Positions 55,191 through 63,676 of a DNA stretch of 64,000 nt are shown here, in pieces. The notes below the pieces were generated by a model. It was not told the DNA's origin, made no database searches, and saw only the letters and a program-made list of their open reading frames with translations. A program made the position numbers and the translations under genes. How positions within the stretch are numbered: the stretch's first letter is position 1; each line of letters opens with the position of its first letter. The stretch is from Bacillus sp. EAC. GTDB lineage: Bacteria; Bacillota; Bacilli; Bacillales; Bacillaceae_G. The stretch is from positions 310,001-374,000 of the forward strand of contig NZ_NCSY01000006.1 in assembly GCF_002156875.1 (NCBI RefSeq), written 5' to 3'.

Positions 55191-55638
55191 ATTTTCTGAA
55201 TTTTTAGGTAAATATAAACCATTAATATATTTATTACAAAAAGCATTTTAAATATAATCAGTGAGAGTCTTGCTTAAAAACGAGACTTCGTCGACCCAGC
55301 ACCACAATGAGGCACTAGTGAGGAAACACGGTGGTTCATCTTCTAAAAGTGAGTTGATTTTAGCAAAAATCAAGAATTTTTCTCTCACAGCCTATAAATT
55401 AATAATTAAAAGGTAATAGCTACATAATAGCTTTAGATAACTTATGTGAATAATGAATTATTCAAAAACTAACAATAGATATTAATGTCTAGTTACTGCA
55501 ACTTCTTCTTCATCAATCATTTGTTTCGATAAATTCGGTAACTACTTATTCAAATGGATGACTCCAGACTTAAGAAGAATAAATTGCTTATACTTTTCGT
55601 TTGAACATAAAACTAGGAATTACTAGGAGGCCTCATAG
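55175..55638. other. Intergenic region before speD
   Basis: Holds the structured element at 55261-55388 and about 250 bases of AT-rich DNA before the speD SD (AGGAGG). No reading frame with SD is seen. Confidence 0.5.
55261..55388 (+). ncRNA. Candidate multi-helix structured RNA
   Basis: A closing helix GTGAGAG/CTCTCAC (55261-55267 with 55382-55388) encloses three hairpins: GTCTTG...CGAGAC, ACCAC...GTGGT, and TTGATTTT-AGC-AAAATCAA. The middle, GCACCACAATGAGGCACTAG, is richer in GC than its surroundings. It does not match a riboswitch I can recall. Existence as RNA is inferred from hand pairing only. Confidence 0.35.
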
Positions 55639-56469
55639 ATGAATATATCATCAAGCAATCATTTTCAACTTCATGGTTTTAATAATTTAACGAAATCATT
55701 AAGTTTTAATATGTATGATATTTGTTTTACAAAAACAAAGGAAGAGCGCGAAGCCTATATTCAATATATCGATGAGCAATACAGTGCTGATCGTTTAACT
55801 AAAATTTTAACAGAAGTAACGCATATAATTGGTGCTCATATCTTAAACATTGCAAAACAAGATTATGATCCTCAAGGTGCAAGCGTAACTATACTAGTAT
55901 CTGAAGGTCCCGTAGATAATCCTTCTTCTGAGACTTATTCGGAATCACCAGGGCCATTACCTGAGTTAGTCGTAGCTGCTCTAGATAAAAGTCATATCAC
56001 AGTTCATACATATCCAGAGTATCATCCGGATGACGGAATTAGTACGTTTAGAGCTGATATAGATGTTTCAACATGTGGAGAAATTTCTCCACTAAAAGCT
56101 TTAAATTATTTAATTCATCAATTTGAAGCTGATATTATGACAATTGATTATCGTGTGCGTGGTTTTACACGTGATGTCAGTGGCTATAAATTATTTATTG
56201 ATCATGATATTAATTCAATCCAAAACTACATACCTCAAAAAATAAAGGATATGTATCAAATGATTGATGTAAATGTATTTCAAGAAAATATCTTTCACAC
56301 GAAATGTAAATTAAAACAATTCGATTTAGATAATTATCTTTTTGGCTACACGAAAGATATATTGGATCAAAATGAAATTCAGGGAATAGAAGAAAAAGTA
56401 AAATATGAAATGGATGAAATCTTTTATGGAAAAAACCTTTGGAATGGTCCTGATGTGGAGGATATTTAA
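55639..56469 (+). CDS. speD: S-adenosylmethionine decarboxylase, class 1A (E. coli type)
   Basis: A 276-residue proenzyme giving decarboxylated AdoMet, the aminopropyl donor for spermidine. [12 protein letters not shown] holds the self-cleavage Ser118, which becomes the pyruvoyl group. [22 protein letters not shown] and [14 protein letters not shown] match the large E. coli-type enzyme, not the about 125-residue class 1B SpeD of B. subtilis. Its stop codon overlaps the ATG of the fused polyamine gene by one base (TAATG). SD AGGAGG. Confidence 0.92.
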   Translation: MNISSSNHFQLHGFNNLTKSLSFNMYDICFTKTKEEREAYIQYIDEQYSADRLTKILTEVTHIIGAHILNIAKQDYDPQGASVTILVSEGPVDNPSSETYSESPGPLPELVVAALDKSHITVHTYPEYHPDDGISTFRADIDVSTCGEISPLKALNYLIHQFEADIMTIDYRVRGFTRDVSGYKLFIDHDINSIQNYIPQKIKDMYQMIDVNVFQENIFHTKCKLKQFDLDNYLFGYTKDILDQNEIQGIEEKVKYEMDEIFYGKNLWNGPDVEDI

Positions 56470-58796
56470 TGGATCATAATAAAACACCGCTCTTAACGGA
56501 ATTAGTCCGCTATGCAAAGGAAGATATTACAAGCTTTGATGTTCCCGGGCATAAAAGAGGAAATTCACTTGAGGAATTAAGAGAACTTTGGAGTGAGATG
56601 GCTCTTAAAATGGATGTAAATTCGTCAAAGCGTGTTGATAATCTATCACACCCAACGGGAATAATTCAAGAAGCTGAGCTACTACTAGCTGATGCTTTTC
56701 ATTCAGACCATGCATACATGTTAGTAAACGGCTCTACATCAGGCGTCCAATATATGGTGATGAGTGCTCTTGAACATGGAGATAAAATACTTTTACCAAG
56801 AAACGTCCATAAGTCTGCAATTAACGCATTAATTTTGGCAGGAGCTAAACCAGTATTTATCGAACCAGAGATTGATTATGAATATGGTATAGCAAATGGC
56901 GTTTCAGTAAAGTCGGTTCTACATGCGTTAGACTTGAATTCTGATGTAAAAGCAATATTAATCATCAATCCTACTTATTTCGGAGCAACATCAGATTTAA
57001 AAGAAATTATCGAGATTGCCCATTCTCGTCAGATTCCTGTTTTAGTCGACCAAGCCCATGGAGCACATTTTTCCTTTCATCCAGATTTACCAACTAATGC
57101 AGCTTTACTAGGAGCTGACCTTGTTACACTTAGTCTACATAAAACTGGCGGTGCATTAACTCAAGCATCAGTCCTATTGCATAACGATGGCATTATTACT
57201 AAAAATAGAGTTCGCTCAACCATTAATCTATTTCAAACAACATCAGCCTCATATCTTTTAATGTGTTCAATTGATGTGGCGAGGAAAAAATTAGTATTAG
57301 AAGGTCACGAACGTTTTGATAAGCTTCTTAAGCTTACGAGAAAAGCAAAACGAGAAATTAATCAAATAGATGGTTTACAATGTATCGTTCAAGATACGTA
57401 TCGAAATGGTGTAGGTGTTTTCGATTACGATGAACTAAAACTGGTCGTTAAAGTATCTGATTTAGGTATGTCCGGTTTTAAAGTGTATGACATGTTAGCG
57501 GACCAATATAAAATCCAAATTGAGTTAGCTGAACCAAATGTTATTTTAGCGATCATCTCACTAGGAGATAATGAAGAAACAATTCAAAAGCTCATTGATG
57601 CGCTAAAGGATATAAGTGATCGATTTTATGGTACATTACCAAAACTTGATACGGATATTAGTGTTGCGTTAAAAAATCCTAAAATGGTCATGACTCCAAG
57701 AGAAGCATACTACCATCCGAAACGAATCATTTCAATTCATGATGCAAGTGGACTAATTAGTGGAGAATCAATTATGATCTATCCTCCAGGAATTCCACTA
57801 TGTATCCCAGGTGAATTAATTTCAACTGAACTTATTCAACATTACTTATATTTAAAAGATGAAGGTACGATTACAATAAATGATGATGATGACCCATATA
57901 AAATAAAGGTTGTCGATAGAAGTTTGGAGGAAAACTTAATGGATTTATGGTATACGGAAAATCATCAAGACGATACAAAATTTTCGATTAAGGTACAAGA
58001 ACATATGCATTCTGAAAAAAGCGAATTTCAACAAATCGATTTCTTTCGAAGCGAAACATTTGGAACATTTTTCACACTTGATGGATATATGATGGTAACT
58101 GAAAAAGATGAGTTTATTTACCACGATATGATCACTCATGTCTCTATGGCAGTAAATCCAAATATTAAAAAGGTACTCATTATTGGTGGTGGTGACGGTG
58201 GTACGGCTCGGGAGGTTTTACGCTATCCAACTGTAGAAGTGGTGGACATGGTTGAAATTGATGAGCGAGTTGTTAGGCTATGTCAACAATACTTACCATT
58301 AACAGCTTCAAAATTAGATCAAGACGAACGCTTAACACTTTACTTTGAGGATGGATTAAAATTTGTCCAAGAAGCAGATGAAGCCTATTATGATCTCATT
58401 TTAGTTGATTCTACTGATCCTATCGGTCCTGGTGAGGGACTTTTTACTGTCGCCTTTTATAACAACTGTAAGAGAGTACTAAGTGACGAAGGAATATTAA
58501 TTAACCAACACGAAAGTCCATATTATGCTAGCTACGCACATGAGATGAAACGTGCACATTCAAAAATAAAAGAAACATTCCCAATTTCAAGAGTTTATCA
58601 ATTCCATATGCCAACCTATCCATCTGGCCATTGGTTATTCGGCTTCGCGTCAAAAAAGTATGATCCTATAAAAGATATTAAAGCTGATGAATGGAATCAA
58701 TTAGGAATTGAAACAAAATATTATAATACAGACTTGCATGTAGGATGTTTTATGTTACCTACCTATGTAAAAAAGCAATTAGATAGTGCTGAATAA
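56469..58796 (+). CDS. Fused basic amino-acid decarboxylase / spermidine synthase
   Basis: 775 residues in two full-length enzymes. Residues 1-490 are a fold-type I PLP decarboxylase of the SpeA/Orn-Lys-Arg group: FDVPGHKRGN, GSTSGVQYMVMSAL, DQAHGAHF, the PLP lysine in SLHKTGG (Lys225) and YPPGIPLCIPGE. Residues 491-775 are a complete SpeE: MDLWYTENHQDD, FFTLDGYMMVTEKDEFIYHDMI, VLIIGGGDGGTAREVL, DSTDPIGPGEGLF and PTYPSGHWLFGF. An SD and ATG at the junction may also give free SpeE. With speD this makes a compact amine-to-spermidine route. Whether the decarboxylase uses ornithine, arginine or lysine cannot be told; no agmatinase gene is seen nearby. Confidence 0.9.
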   Translation: MDHNKTPLLTELVRYAKEDITSFDVPGHKRGNSLEELRELWSEMALKMDVNSSKRVDNLSHPTGIIQEAELLLADAFHSDHAYMLVNGSTSGVQYMVMSALEHGDKILLPRNVHKSAINALILAGAKPVFIEPEIDYEYGIANGVSVKSVLHALDLNSDVKAILIINPTYFGATSDLKEIIEIAHSRQIPVLVDQAHGAHFSFHPDLPTNAALLGADLVTLSLHKTGGALTQASVLLHNDGIITKNRVRSTINLFQTTSASYLLMCSIDVARKKLVLEGHERFDKLLKLTRKAKREINQIDGLQCIVQDTYRNGVGVFDYDELKLVVKVSDLGMSGFKVYDMLADQYKIQIELAEPNVILAIISLGDNEETIQKLIDALKDISDRFYGTLPKLDTDISVALKNPKMVMTPREAYYHPKRIISIHDASGLISGESIMIYPPGIPLCIPGELISTELIQHYLYLKDEGTITINDDDDPYKIKVVDRSLEENLMDLWYTENHQDDTKFSIKVQEHMHSEKSEFQQIDFFRSETFGTFFTLDGYMMVTEKDEFIYHDMITHVSMAVNPNIKKVLIIGGGDGGTAREVLRYPTVEVVDMVEIDERVVRLCQQYLPLTASKLDQDERLTLYFEDGLKFVQEADEAYYDLILVDSTDPIGPGEGLFTVAFYNNCKRVLSDEGILINQHESPYYASYAHEMKRAHSKIKETFPISRVYQFHMPTYPSGHWLFGFASKKYDPIKDIKADEWNQLGIETKYYNTDLHVGCFMLPTYVKKQLDSAE
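57926..57941 (+). promoter_or_regulatory. speE: Internal ribosome site at the decarboxylase/SpeE junction
   Basis: GGAGG, eight bases, then ATG, in frame with the fusion and exactly at the first codon of the SpeE domain. It could give separate SpeE (285 residues), or be a relic of two genes joined by loss of a stop codon. Confidence 0.6.
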
Positions 58797-58869
58797 AAAA
58801 CAAAAAGAACTCCTGTCTCTCAGTAGCGGTTTCTCTTCACTTTGAATTGAAACAATAAAATAACATACG

Positions 58870-58910
58870 AAATGGCAACTAATAAACATGCTTATTAGTT
58901 GCCATTTTTT
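58870..58910 (+). terminator. Terminator of the polyamine operon
   Basis: AAATGGCAACTAATAA...TTATTAGTTGCCATTTTTT, a 16-bp stem. Confidence 0.9.
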
Positions 58911-59189
58911 ATTGACTTATCAATATTCAAATCAAAATAACAGTGAAATTAGAAAATGAATTAACGGACTCTTATCTAAGCTCTATAGCTACCATTTTTC
59001 AGATTGGAGATGTCAGGTTTCAAATAATGCAAAATGCCTAGTGGGTTTTCTAGAAGATACGAAAAGTAAGTTTAAATTTTTTTTTTAGTGGATGTTAGAG
59101 TAAAAATAGTTGGTATTAAAGTATGTATTATTCATTTTGTCAGGTATTCAATATTAGATTACAAGAATATCATCTAAAAACAAGAAAAT

Positions 59190-59318
59190 GATTGGAACGG
59201 AAGGTGCTCGACTCCTGTGGGAGTAGTGGGACAGGTGAGACCCCGCAGGCGTGAATGCGCCGAGGAGGCTAAAGCAGCATGCCCAACGGAAAGCGAGCAT
59301 CCTGGAGTGGAAATCGAC
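59190..59318 (+). repeat. Dispersed Bacillaceae repeat, short form
   Basis: Reads GACTCCTGTGGGAGTAGTGG, then ACAGGTGAGACCCCGCAG, GCGTGAATGCGCCGAGGAGG, CACGGAAAG-like segment and GCATCCTGGAGTGGAAATC. Elements of this type are common between genes in many Bacillaceae. GACTCC/GGAGT and GCG/CGC segments can pair. Confidence 0.85.
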
Positions 59319-59395
59319 GAGTTTCCTTTTTAAAATGGCAACAAAGTTTACGAAAGCATACAGAAATATTGATTTATAAAAGCTTCTAAAATGTA

Positions 59396-59447
59396 AAAAG
59401 GCGTCTCAAAGTCATAAAAAAATCGACTTATAAGACAGCCCTTTTTG
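59396..59447 (-). terminator. Terminator of the OsmC-family gene
   Basis: On the minus strand AAAAGGG...GTCT...AGTC/GACT...AGAC...CCTTTTT, an interrupted hairpin. Confidence 0.6.
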
Positions 59448-59479
59448 CTTCTAATTCGTAAGTTAACTGACTCTATATC

Positions 59480-59908
59480 TTAGAGAATTTCATCACTCTT
59501 TGTTCCATTAATCGTAAAACTAGCAGTAATCGTTGAGTTTAAAGAATGAGCTACCGAACAGTATTTATCCTTAGATAATTTTATAGCTTTTTTAACTTTT
59601 TCAGTATCTAATTCTCCCCCTAAAATATAGTGTAAATGAATATCAGTGAATCGCTTAGGATGCTCCTCTGCACGTTCTCCGTTTATTTCAACTTCAAAAG
59701 AGGTTAAGGTTAAACGCATTTTTTCAAGAATTAAAACAATATCAATTGCTGTACACCCTGCTACAGCATTTAATAATAATTCAACAGGTGTTGGTGCACT
59801 ATTCTCTCCGCCTAAAGACTCCGCTGTATCCATTTTTATTTCATGACCAGATGGTGCTATACCAGAAAAAGCCAATTTCCCATTCCATTTAATATTCGTT
59901 TTCATCAT
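59480..59908 (-). CDS. OsmC family peroxiredoxin-like protein
   Basis: A 142-residue OsmC/Ohr-fold protein with the two active cysteines, Cys52 in AVAGCTAIDIVLIL and Cys117 in DKYCSVAHSL. Such enzymes reduce organic hydroperoxides, and the YhfA-like subgroup has unknown substrates. ATG ATG start, the SD AAAGGAG serving either codon. Stand-alone. Confidence 0.82.
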   Translation of the reverse strand: MMKTNIKWNGKLAFSGIAPSGHEIKMDTAESLGGENSAPTPVELLLNAVAGCTAIDIVLILEKMRLTLTSFEVEINGERAEEHPKRFTDIHLHYILGGELDTEKVKKAIKLSKDKYCSVAHSLNSTITASFTINGTKSDEIL

Positions 59909-60077
59909 TTAATCTCCTTTCGTTCCGTCAATTAAGCCATTAGAAATTATTGAGTTCCTTTCAATATGTTACTATTTGTTCATCATTATTTTTTCATTCT
60001 AACACCTAAATAATGTGTAAAAATGATGATAAAAGTAATTATCAGCAATAAATTTATCAACCTATCCAATTCTCAAC

Positions 60078-60497
60078 TTAAATGTAAAACTTCATATGTT
60101 TCTTTGATTCCTTATAAAACTTAATACGATCCATAAGTGTACCTGTATGGAATTCAAATTTATGACCATCTGGATCAGTAAAATAAATTGATTTCTTATC
60201 TCTTATATCTCTTTCTCGACTGTTTAAAATGTTTACGTTTAGTTTCACTAATTTATTAATCATATTTTCAAATTCACTCTCATCGATAGAAAATGCCATA
60301 TGTGTATATGATTGGCTTATTTCATTTCTAGGAATATTACTTTCTACATTTAGCGCTAACCAAATTCCATTTAAATCAAAGTACGCAGTTGTGTTGCCCT
60401 TTACTAATAACTTAGCATCGAATACCTCTTGATAAAATCGAATTGAATGTTCTAAATCTGAAACTGAAAAAAGCAAATGATTAATCCCCTTAATCAT
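60078..60497 (-). CDS. fosB: Fosfomycin resistance bacillithiol transferase
   Basis: A 139-residue VOC-fold enzyme adding bacillithiol to the fosfomycin epoxide. Metal ligands fit FosB: His7 in GINHLLFSV, His66 in SYTHMAFSI and Glu115 in [33 protein letters not shown] and [19 protein letters not shown] are essentially those of B. subtilis FosB. Divergent from the dinB-like gene with about 118 bases between. Confidence 0.92.
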   Translation of the reverse strand: MIKGINHLLFSVSDLEHSIRFYQEVFDAKLLVKGNTTAYFDLNGIWLALNVESNIPRNEISQSYTHMAFSIDESEFENMINKLVKLNVNILNSRERDIRDKKSIYFTDPDGHKFEFHTGTLMDRIKFYKESKKHMKFYI

Positions 60498-60615
60498 TAA
60501 GAATCCCTCTTCCTAAATATTAGTATTTCATTCTTCTATTTACATAATTTTACCATAAGTTATACTGTGATTAATTGATTTGAATTTATTAAAAGTAATC
60601 TGAGGAGGAGATATA

Positions 60616-61128
60616 ATGATTTCGAGACCACTTCCAAATGAATTTAATCCACATTTTAAAGGGTATATTGAACTTGTTCCAGACGGAGATTTGATCGATA
60701 TTTTAAAGCAACAACATGAAAAAACGACTAACTTTTTCAAGTCACTTTCAAAAGAGCAATCCGAATATCGATATGCTGAAGGAAAATGGAATCTTAAAGA
60801 AGTTCTTGGGCATATGTGTGACACAGAAAGAGTAATGAGTTACCGACTTTTAGTTATTGCTAGAGGAGACAAAACTCCTTTACCTTCTTTTGACGAAAAC
60901 GCCTATAATCTAACTGCAGATTTCAATCACCTAGAATTAGAGCAAATCATTTCTGAATTTTCATCTGTCCGTCAATCAACACTATCTCAACTCTCTATCC
61001 TATCAGAGCATACTTTTCAAAATTTAGGAACTGTTTATACTACACCAACAACAGCTCGGGCGATTGCTTATATCATAGCTGGTCATGAACTACATCATCT
61101 TAAAATTATTAATGAGCGTTATTTATAA
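60616..61128 (+). CDS. DinB/YfiT-superfamily protein
   Basis: A 170-residue four-helix metal-binding protein. The three-histidine site is suggested by LGHMCDTERVMSYRLL and AGHELHHLKIINERYL. YRYAEGKWNLKEVLGHM is family-typical. Several bacillary DinB/YfiT proteins are bacillithiol S-transferases or metal-dependent hydrolases; activity here is inferred from family. SD GAGGAGGAG. Confidence 0.78.
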   Translation: MISRPLPNEFNPHFKGYIELVPDGDLIDILKQQHEKTTNFFKSLSKEQSEYRYAEGKWNLKEVLGHMCDTERVMSYRLLVIARGDKTPLPSFDENAYNLTADFNHLELEQIISEFSSVRQSTLSQLSILSEHTFQNLGTVYTTPTTARAIAYIIAGHELHHLKIINERYL

Positions 61129-61132
61129 CATA

Positions 61133-61174
61133 AAAAACAAAGCCACCATTTTTTGAATGGTGGTTTTGTTTTTC
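61133..61174 (+). terminator. Terminator of the DinB-family gene
   Basis: AAAACAAAGCCACCATT...AATGGTGGTTTTGTTTTTC. Confidence 0.85.
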
Positions 61175-61218
61175 ATTAGGTTTTATTACAGTTATTGAAG
61201 GTTATTAAAGTTGATCAT

Positions 61219-61402
61219 CTCGGAAGATGCGAGACTCCTGTGGGAGTAGCGGACAGGTGAGACCCCGCAGTGGTCAAAAAGGTAGGCATGCTAATACCAC
61301 GACGTCCTGTCGTAACGGCTTGCATGACCCACATCGTGTGGGCCTAGGAGGCTAAAGCAGCACGCCCCACGGAAAAGCGGTTATACTGGAGCGAAAATTC
61401 CA
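61219..61402 (+). repeat. Dispersed Bacillaceae repeat, long form
   Basis: GAGACTCCTGTGGGAGTAGC and GACAGGTGAGACCCCGCAG are followed, in place of the short mid-hairpin, by a 75-bp arm (61271-61345) with hairpins ACGAC-GTCCT-GTCGT (61299-61313) and CCCAC-ATCGT-GTGGG. Then comes AGGAGGCTAAAGCAGC and the end segment. It fills most of the 400-base gap between the DinB and GNAT genes. Confidence 0.87.
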
Positions 61403-61530
61403 CTATCTCAATTTTAATACCAATCAATTAGGATAAATAATTTAACTATTCTAACCTCTGTTTTTCTAAAGGATTATTAAAAATGAAATCGAATTTATTA
61501 TTTAAAATTCTTTTTTGAATGGAGAATAGT

Positions 61531-61968
61531 ATGGAAATTTACTATCGCACTGCATTAATTACTGATATACCTGAACTTATAAGACTTACGAATCAATTAG
61601 GTTATCATATCGAGAAAGACCAATTAATCAAAAACTTACATATCATACTAACTAATAATGAAAATGTTGTATTTGTTGCTGTTAAATCAGATCAATTAGT
61701 TGGATGGATACATGCACAAAGTCGTTATTTGATTGAATCTCCTCCATATATTGAGATATCCGGTCTGATAGTTGATATTGAATATAGAGGGTTAAGTATA
61801 GGTAAAACACTTATACAATATTGTGAAAAATGGTCAAGCGAAAAGGATTTTCATGAAATTCGAGTTCGCACCAATTCAGTACGTACAGATGCAATTAAAT
61901 TTTACTCAAGAATCGGTTTTATCAATACAAAGACACAACATGTATTTAAAAAAGAAATATTTGACTAA
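61531..61968 (+). CDS. GNAT family N-acetyltransferase
   Basis: A 145-residue acetyltransferase. YYRTALITDIPELIRLTNQLGY at the N-terminus, beta4 IEISGLIVDIEYRGLSIGKTLI with the acetyl-CoA loop, and VRTNSVRTDAIKFYSRIGF. Substrate unknown. The ATG at 61531 lies five bases after TGGAGA; the ATG at 61519 is upstream of that SD. Confidence 0.78.
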   Translation: MEIYYRTALITDIPELIRLTNQLGYHIEKDQLIKNLHIILTNNENVVFVAVKSDQLVGWIHAQSRYLIESPPYIEISGLIVDIEYRGLSIGKTLIQYCEKWSSEKDFHEIRVRTNSVRTDAIKFYSRIGFINTKTQHVFKKEIFD

Positions 61969-62038
61969 GTGTATTGATAATCTATATCTATTTTTTCTTT
62001 ATTTTAATCAGATATTCTATAAATTTGATGCCTTTTGA

Positions 62039-62494
62039 TTATTCCAATTTCCCAATAATGCGGATGACTTTGTTTATTGAATAATCTAAATCAAGCAAAT
62101 CATCCTCGTTAAGCTGGCCTATCTTTTCGCAAAACAGTTGATGAAAATCCTCCCATCGCTTCATTACAGTTTGTTTCCCTTTTTCAGATAACACAATTTT
62201 TACACTTCGTTTATCTTTCCCATTCTGAACTTTGGTGACATATTCTTTCTCTTCTAATTTCATAATTAATGGTGTCATTTGTTGCTTGGATATATTAATA
62301 TTTTGAGCTAGTTCAGTTAATGAAACACCTTCTACAGTATGAAATAATTCCTCAAGTAAATGAAACTGCAGGTGCGTTAACTCAGACTGTTTTTGTCCTG
62401 GTATATTCTTTTGTCCAGGTTTGTTAAGCTTGTTGAAAATTAAAGGTAAAAGCTTAATAAAACTTTCTCCTATTTGCTCTGGTTTTGTAGCCAC
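62039..62494 (-). CDS. MarR family transcriptional regulator
   Basis: A 151-residue winged-helix repressor: LTHLQFHLLEELFHTVEGVS, recognition region LTELAQNINISKQQMTPLIMKLEEKEYVTK, and wing QNGKDKRSVKIVLSEKG. GTG start. Divergent from the TIM-barrel hydrolase gene, whose promoter carries two similar palindromes, so it probably represses that gene and perhaps itself. Confidence 0.85.
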   Translation of the reverse strand: MATKPEQIGESFIKLLPLIFNKLNKPGQKNIPGQKQSELTHLQFHLLEELFHTVEGVSLTELAQNINISKQQMTPLIMKLEEKEYVTKVQNGKDKRSVKIVLSEKGKQTVMKRWEDFHQLFCEKIGQLNEDDLLDLDYSINKVIRIIGKLE

Positions 62495-62527
62495 TTCTTC
62501 TATTCCCTTCTATAAAAACTTCCTAAA

Positions 62528-62556
62528 TTGACATTTAGTAAATAAAAGTTTATCAT
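62528..62556 (+). promoter_or_regulatory. Promoter of the TIM-barrel hydrolase gene
   Basis: TTGACA, 17 bases, TATCAT. An imperfect palindrome TAGTAAAT-AAAA-GTTTATCA (62536-62555) fills the spacer and -10, the right place for repression. Confidence 0.65.
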
Positions 62557-62611
62557 CTTATATGGACATATCATAAATTATAGCATAAATTAAATAAACA
62601 TCAAAACAAAA

Positions 62612-62631
62612 TAGTAAACAACAGTTTACTA
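62612..62631 (+). promoter_or_regulatory. MarR-type operator
   Basis: Perfect inverted repeat TAGTAAAC-AACA-GTTTACTA just before the AAGGAG SD. The copy in the promoter has the same arms and spacing with a few changes. Confidence 0.65.
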
Positions 62632-62648
62632 ACACAAGGAGTGTATGA

Positions 62649-63626
62649 ATGATGAATTCAACTGGATTGACGTTTGGAATCTATCCACTTGGGGTCGCAG
62701 GTACCCCTGTTGGATTAGCTGTTGGACCTAAAGATGATTATGAAAAGATAGCAATTGCTATTGAAGACCTTAAAGGGCATGCAAAAAAACTATTACCAAG
62801 AACATACGCTGTATATATGGGACCAGAATCAGAAGAAAAAGTTTTTGCTGCAATAGATCGCTATTATCATGCTGGCTTATTAGGAGACTTAACAATCGGT
62901 TGTCTTCAAGATCCTGAATTGTCACTAGATTATTGGATTCAGTTTGTTCGTAAAGTAGTTCAACAATACGGAAAGTATCTTGATTCTATTCAAATTACGA
63001 ATGAACCTAACTTAACCTTTATGGATGGTTCAAAGCCTTATGTACTTCAAGCGCTAGTTCAAGGTATATTGACTGCAAAAAATGAAAAGATTAAAAACAA
63101 TTTAAACATTAGTATTGGATTTGGTTCTGTACCTGAAGGTCAAAAAACAATTCCTCAATTTTGGGAAAAGCTTATTGATTTCGGTGGCGACGAGTTAATC
63201 AATTCTATCGATTATATTGGCCATAATTTTTATGTTGATGTATTCGAAGAACCACTTGAGTTAAAAAAAGTCGGTGTTACAGTTGAAAACATTTTACGCA
63301 AATTTCGTGAGACATTGAATACAAACGGGATCCCTAATTCAATTCCAATTCGAGTTACAGAAAATGGTTGGCCAACTGGAAAAAATCCTTTCCTTGAGGT
63401 TGAAAGAACATATGCACAACAATCAAAGGTACTCGAGTCAGTTATTCGTACGGTCCATTCACTTCAAAAGGAACTTGTAATAACACATTATGAATTTTTT
63501 GGTCTAAGAGATGCTGATAGTTCAAAAGATGATTTATTTCATCAATTTGGTCTAATGAAAGACGATTACACGCCTAAGCCGGCTTATTATACATTTCAAA
63601 ATTTAATCAAGGAATTAAGTAATTAA
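62649..63626 (+). CDS. TIM-barrel glycoside-hydrolase-like protein
   Basis: A 325-residue cytosolic protein without signal peptide. The pair ITNEPN (putative acid/base Glu) and RVTENGWPT (putative nucleophile Glu), with SIDYIGHNFYVDVF and THYEFFGLRDADS, resembles clan GH-A hydrolases. Family and substrate cannot be fixed by eye. ATG with SD AAGGAG seven bases upstream. Likely under control of the divergent MarR protein. Confidence 0.7.
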   Translation: MMNSTGLTFGIYPLGVAGTPVGLAVGPKDDYEKIAIAIEDLKGHAKKLLPRTYAVYMGPESEEKVFAAIDRYYHAGLLGDLTIGCLQDPELSLDYWIQFVRKVVQQYGKYLDSIQITNEPNLTFMDGSKPYVLQALVQGILTAKNEKIKNNLNISIGFGSVPEGQKTIPQFWEKLIDFGGDELINSIDYIGHNFYVDVFEEPLELKKVGVTVENILRKFRETLNTNGIPNSIPIRVTENGWPTGKNPFLEVERTYAQQSKVLESVIRTVHSLQKELVITHYEFFGLRDADSSKDDLFHQFGLMKDDYTPKPAYYTFQNLIKELSN

Positions 63627-63629
63627 AAT

Positions 63630-63670
63630 TAAAAAGACTGTAACAGCAATCGCTGTATACAGTCTTTTTC
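63630..63670. terminator. Bidirectional terminator
   Basis: AAAAAGACTGTA-ACAGC...GCTG-TATACAGTCTTTTTC between convergent hydrolase and metK. Confidence 0.85.
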
Positions 63671-63676
63671 TTCTTC

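Larger units (their letters stand above)
58911..59479. other. Intergenic region with short-form repeat
   Basis: No gene. It contains a well-kept short-form repeat (59190-59318) and, at the right end, the osmC-like terminator. Confidence 0.5.
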
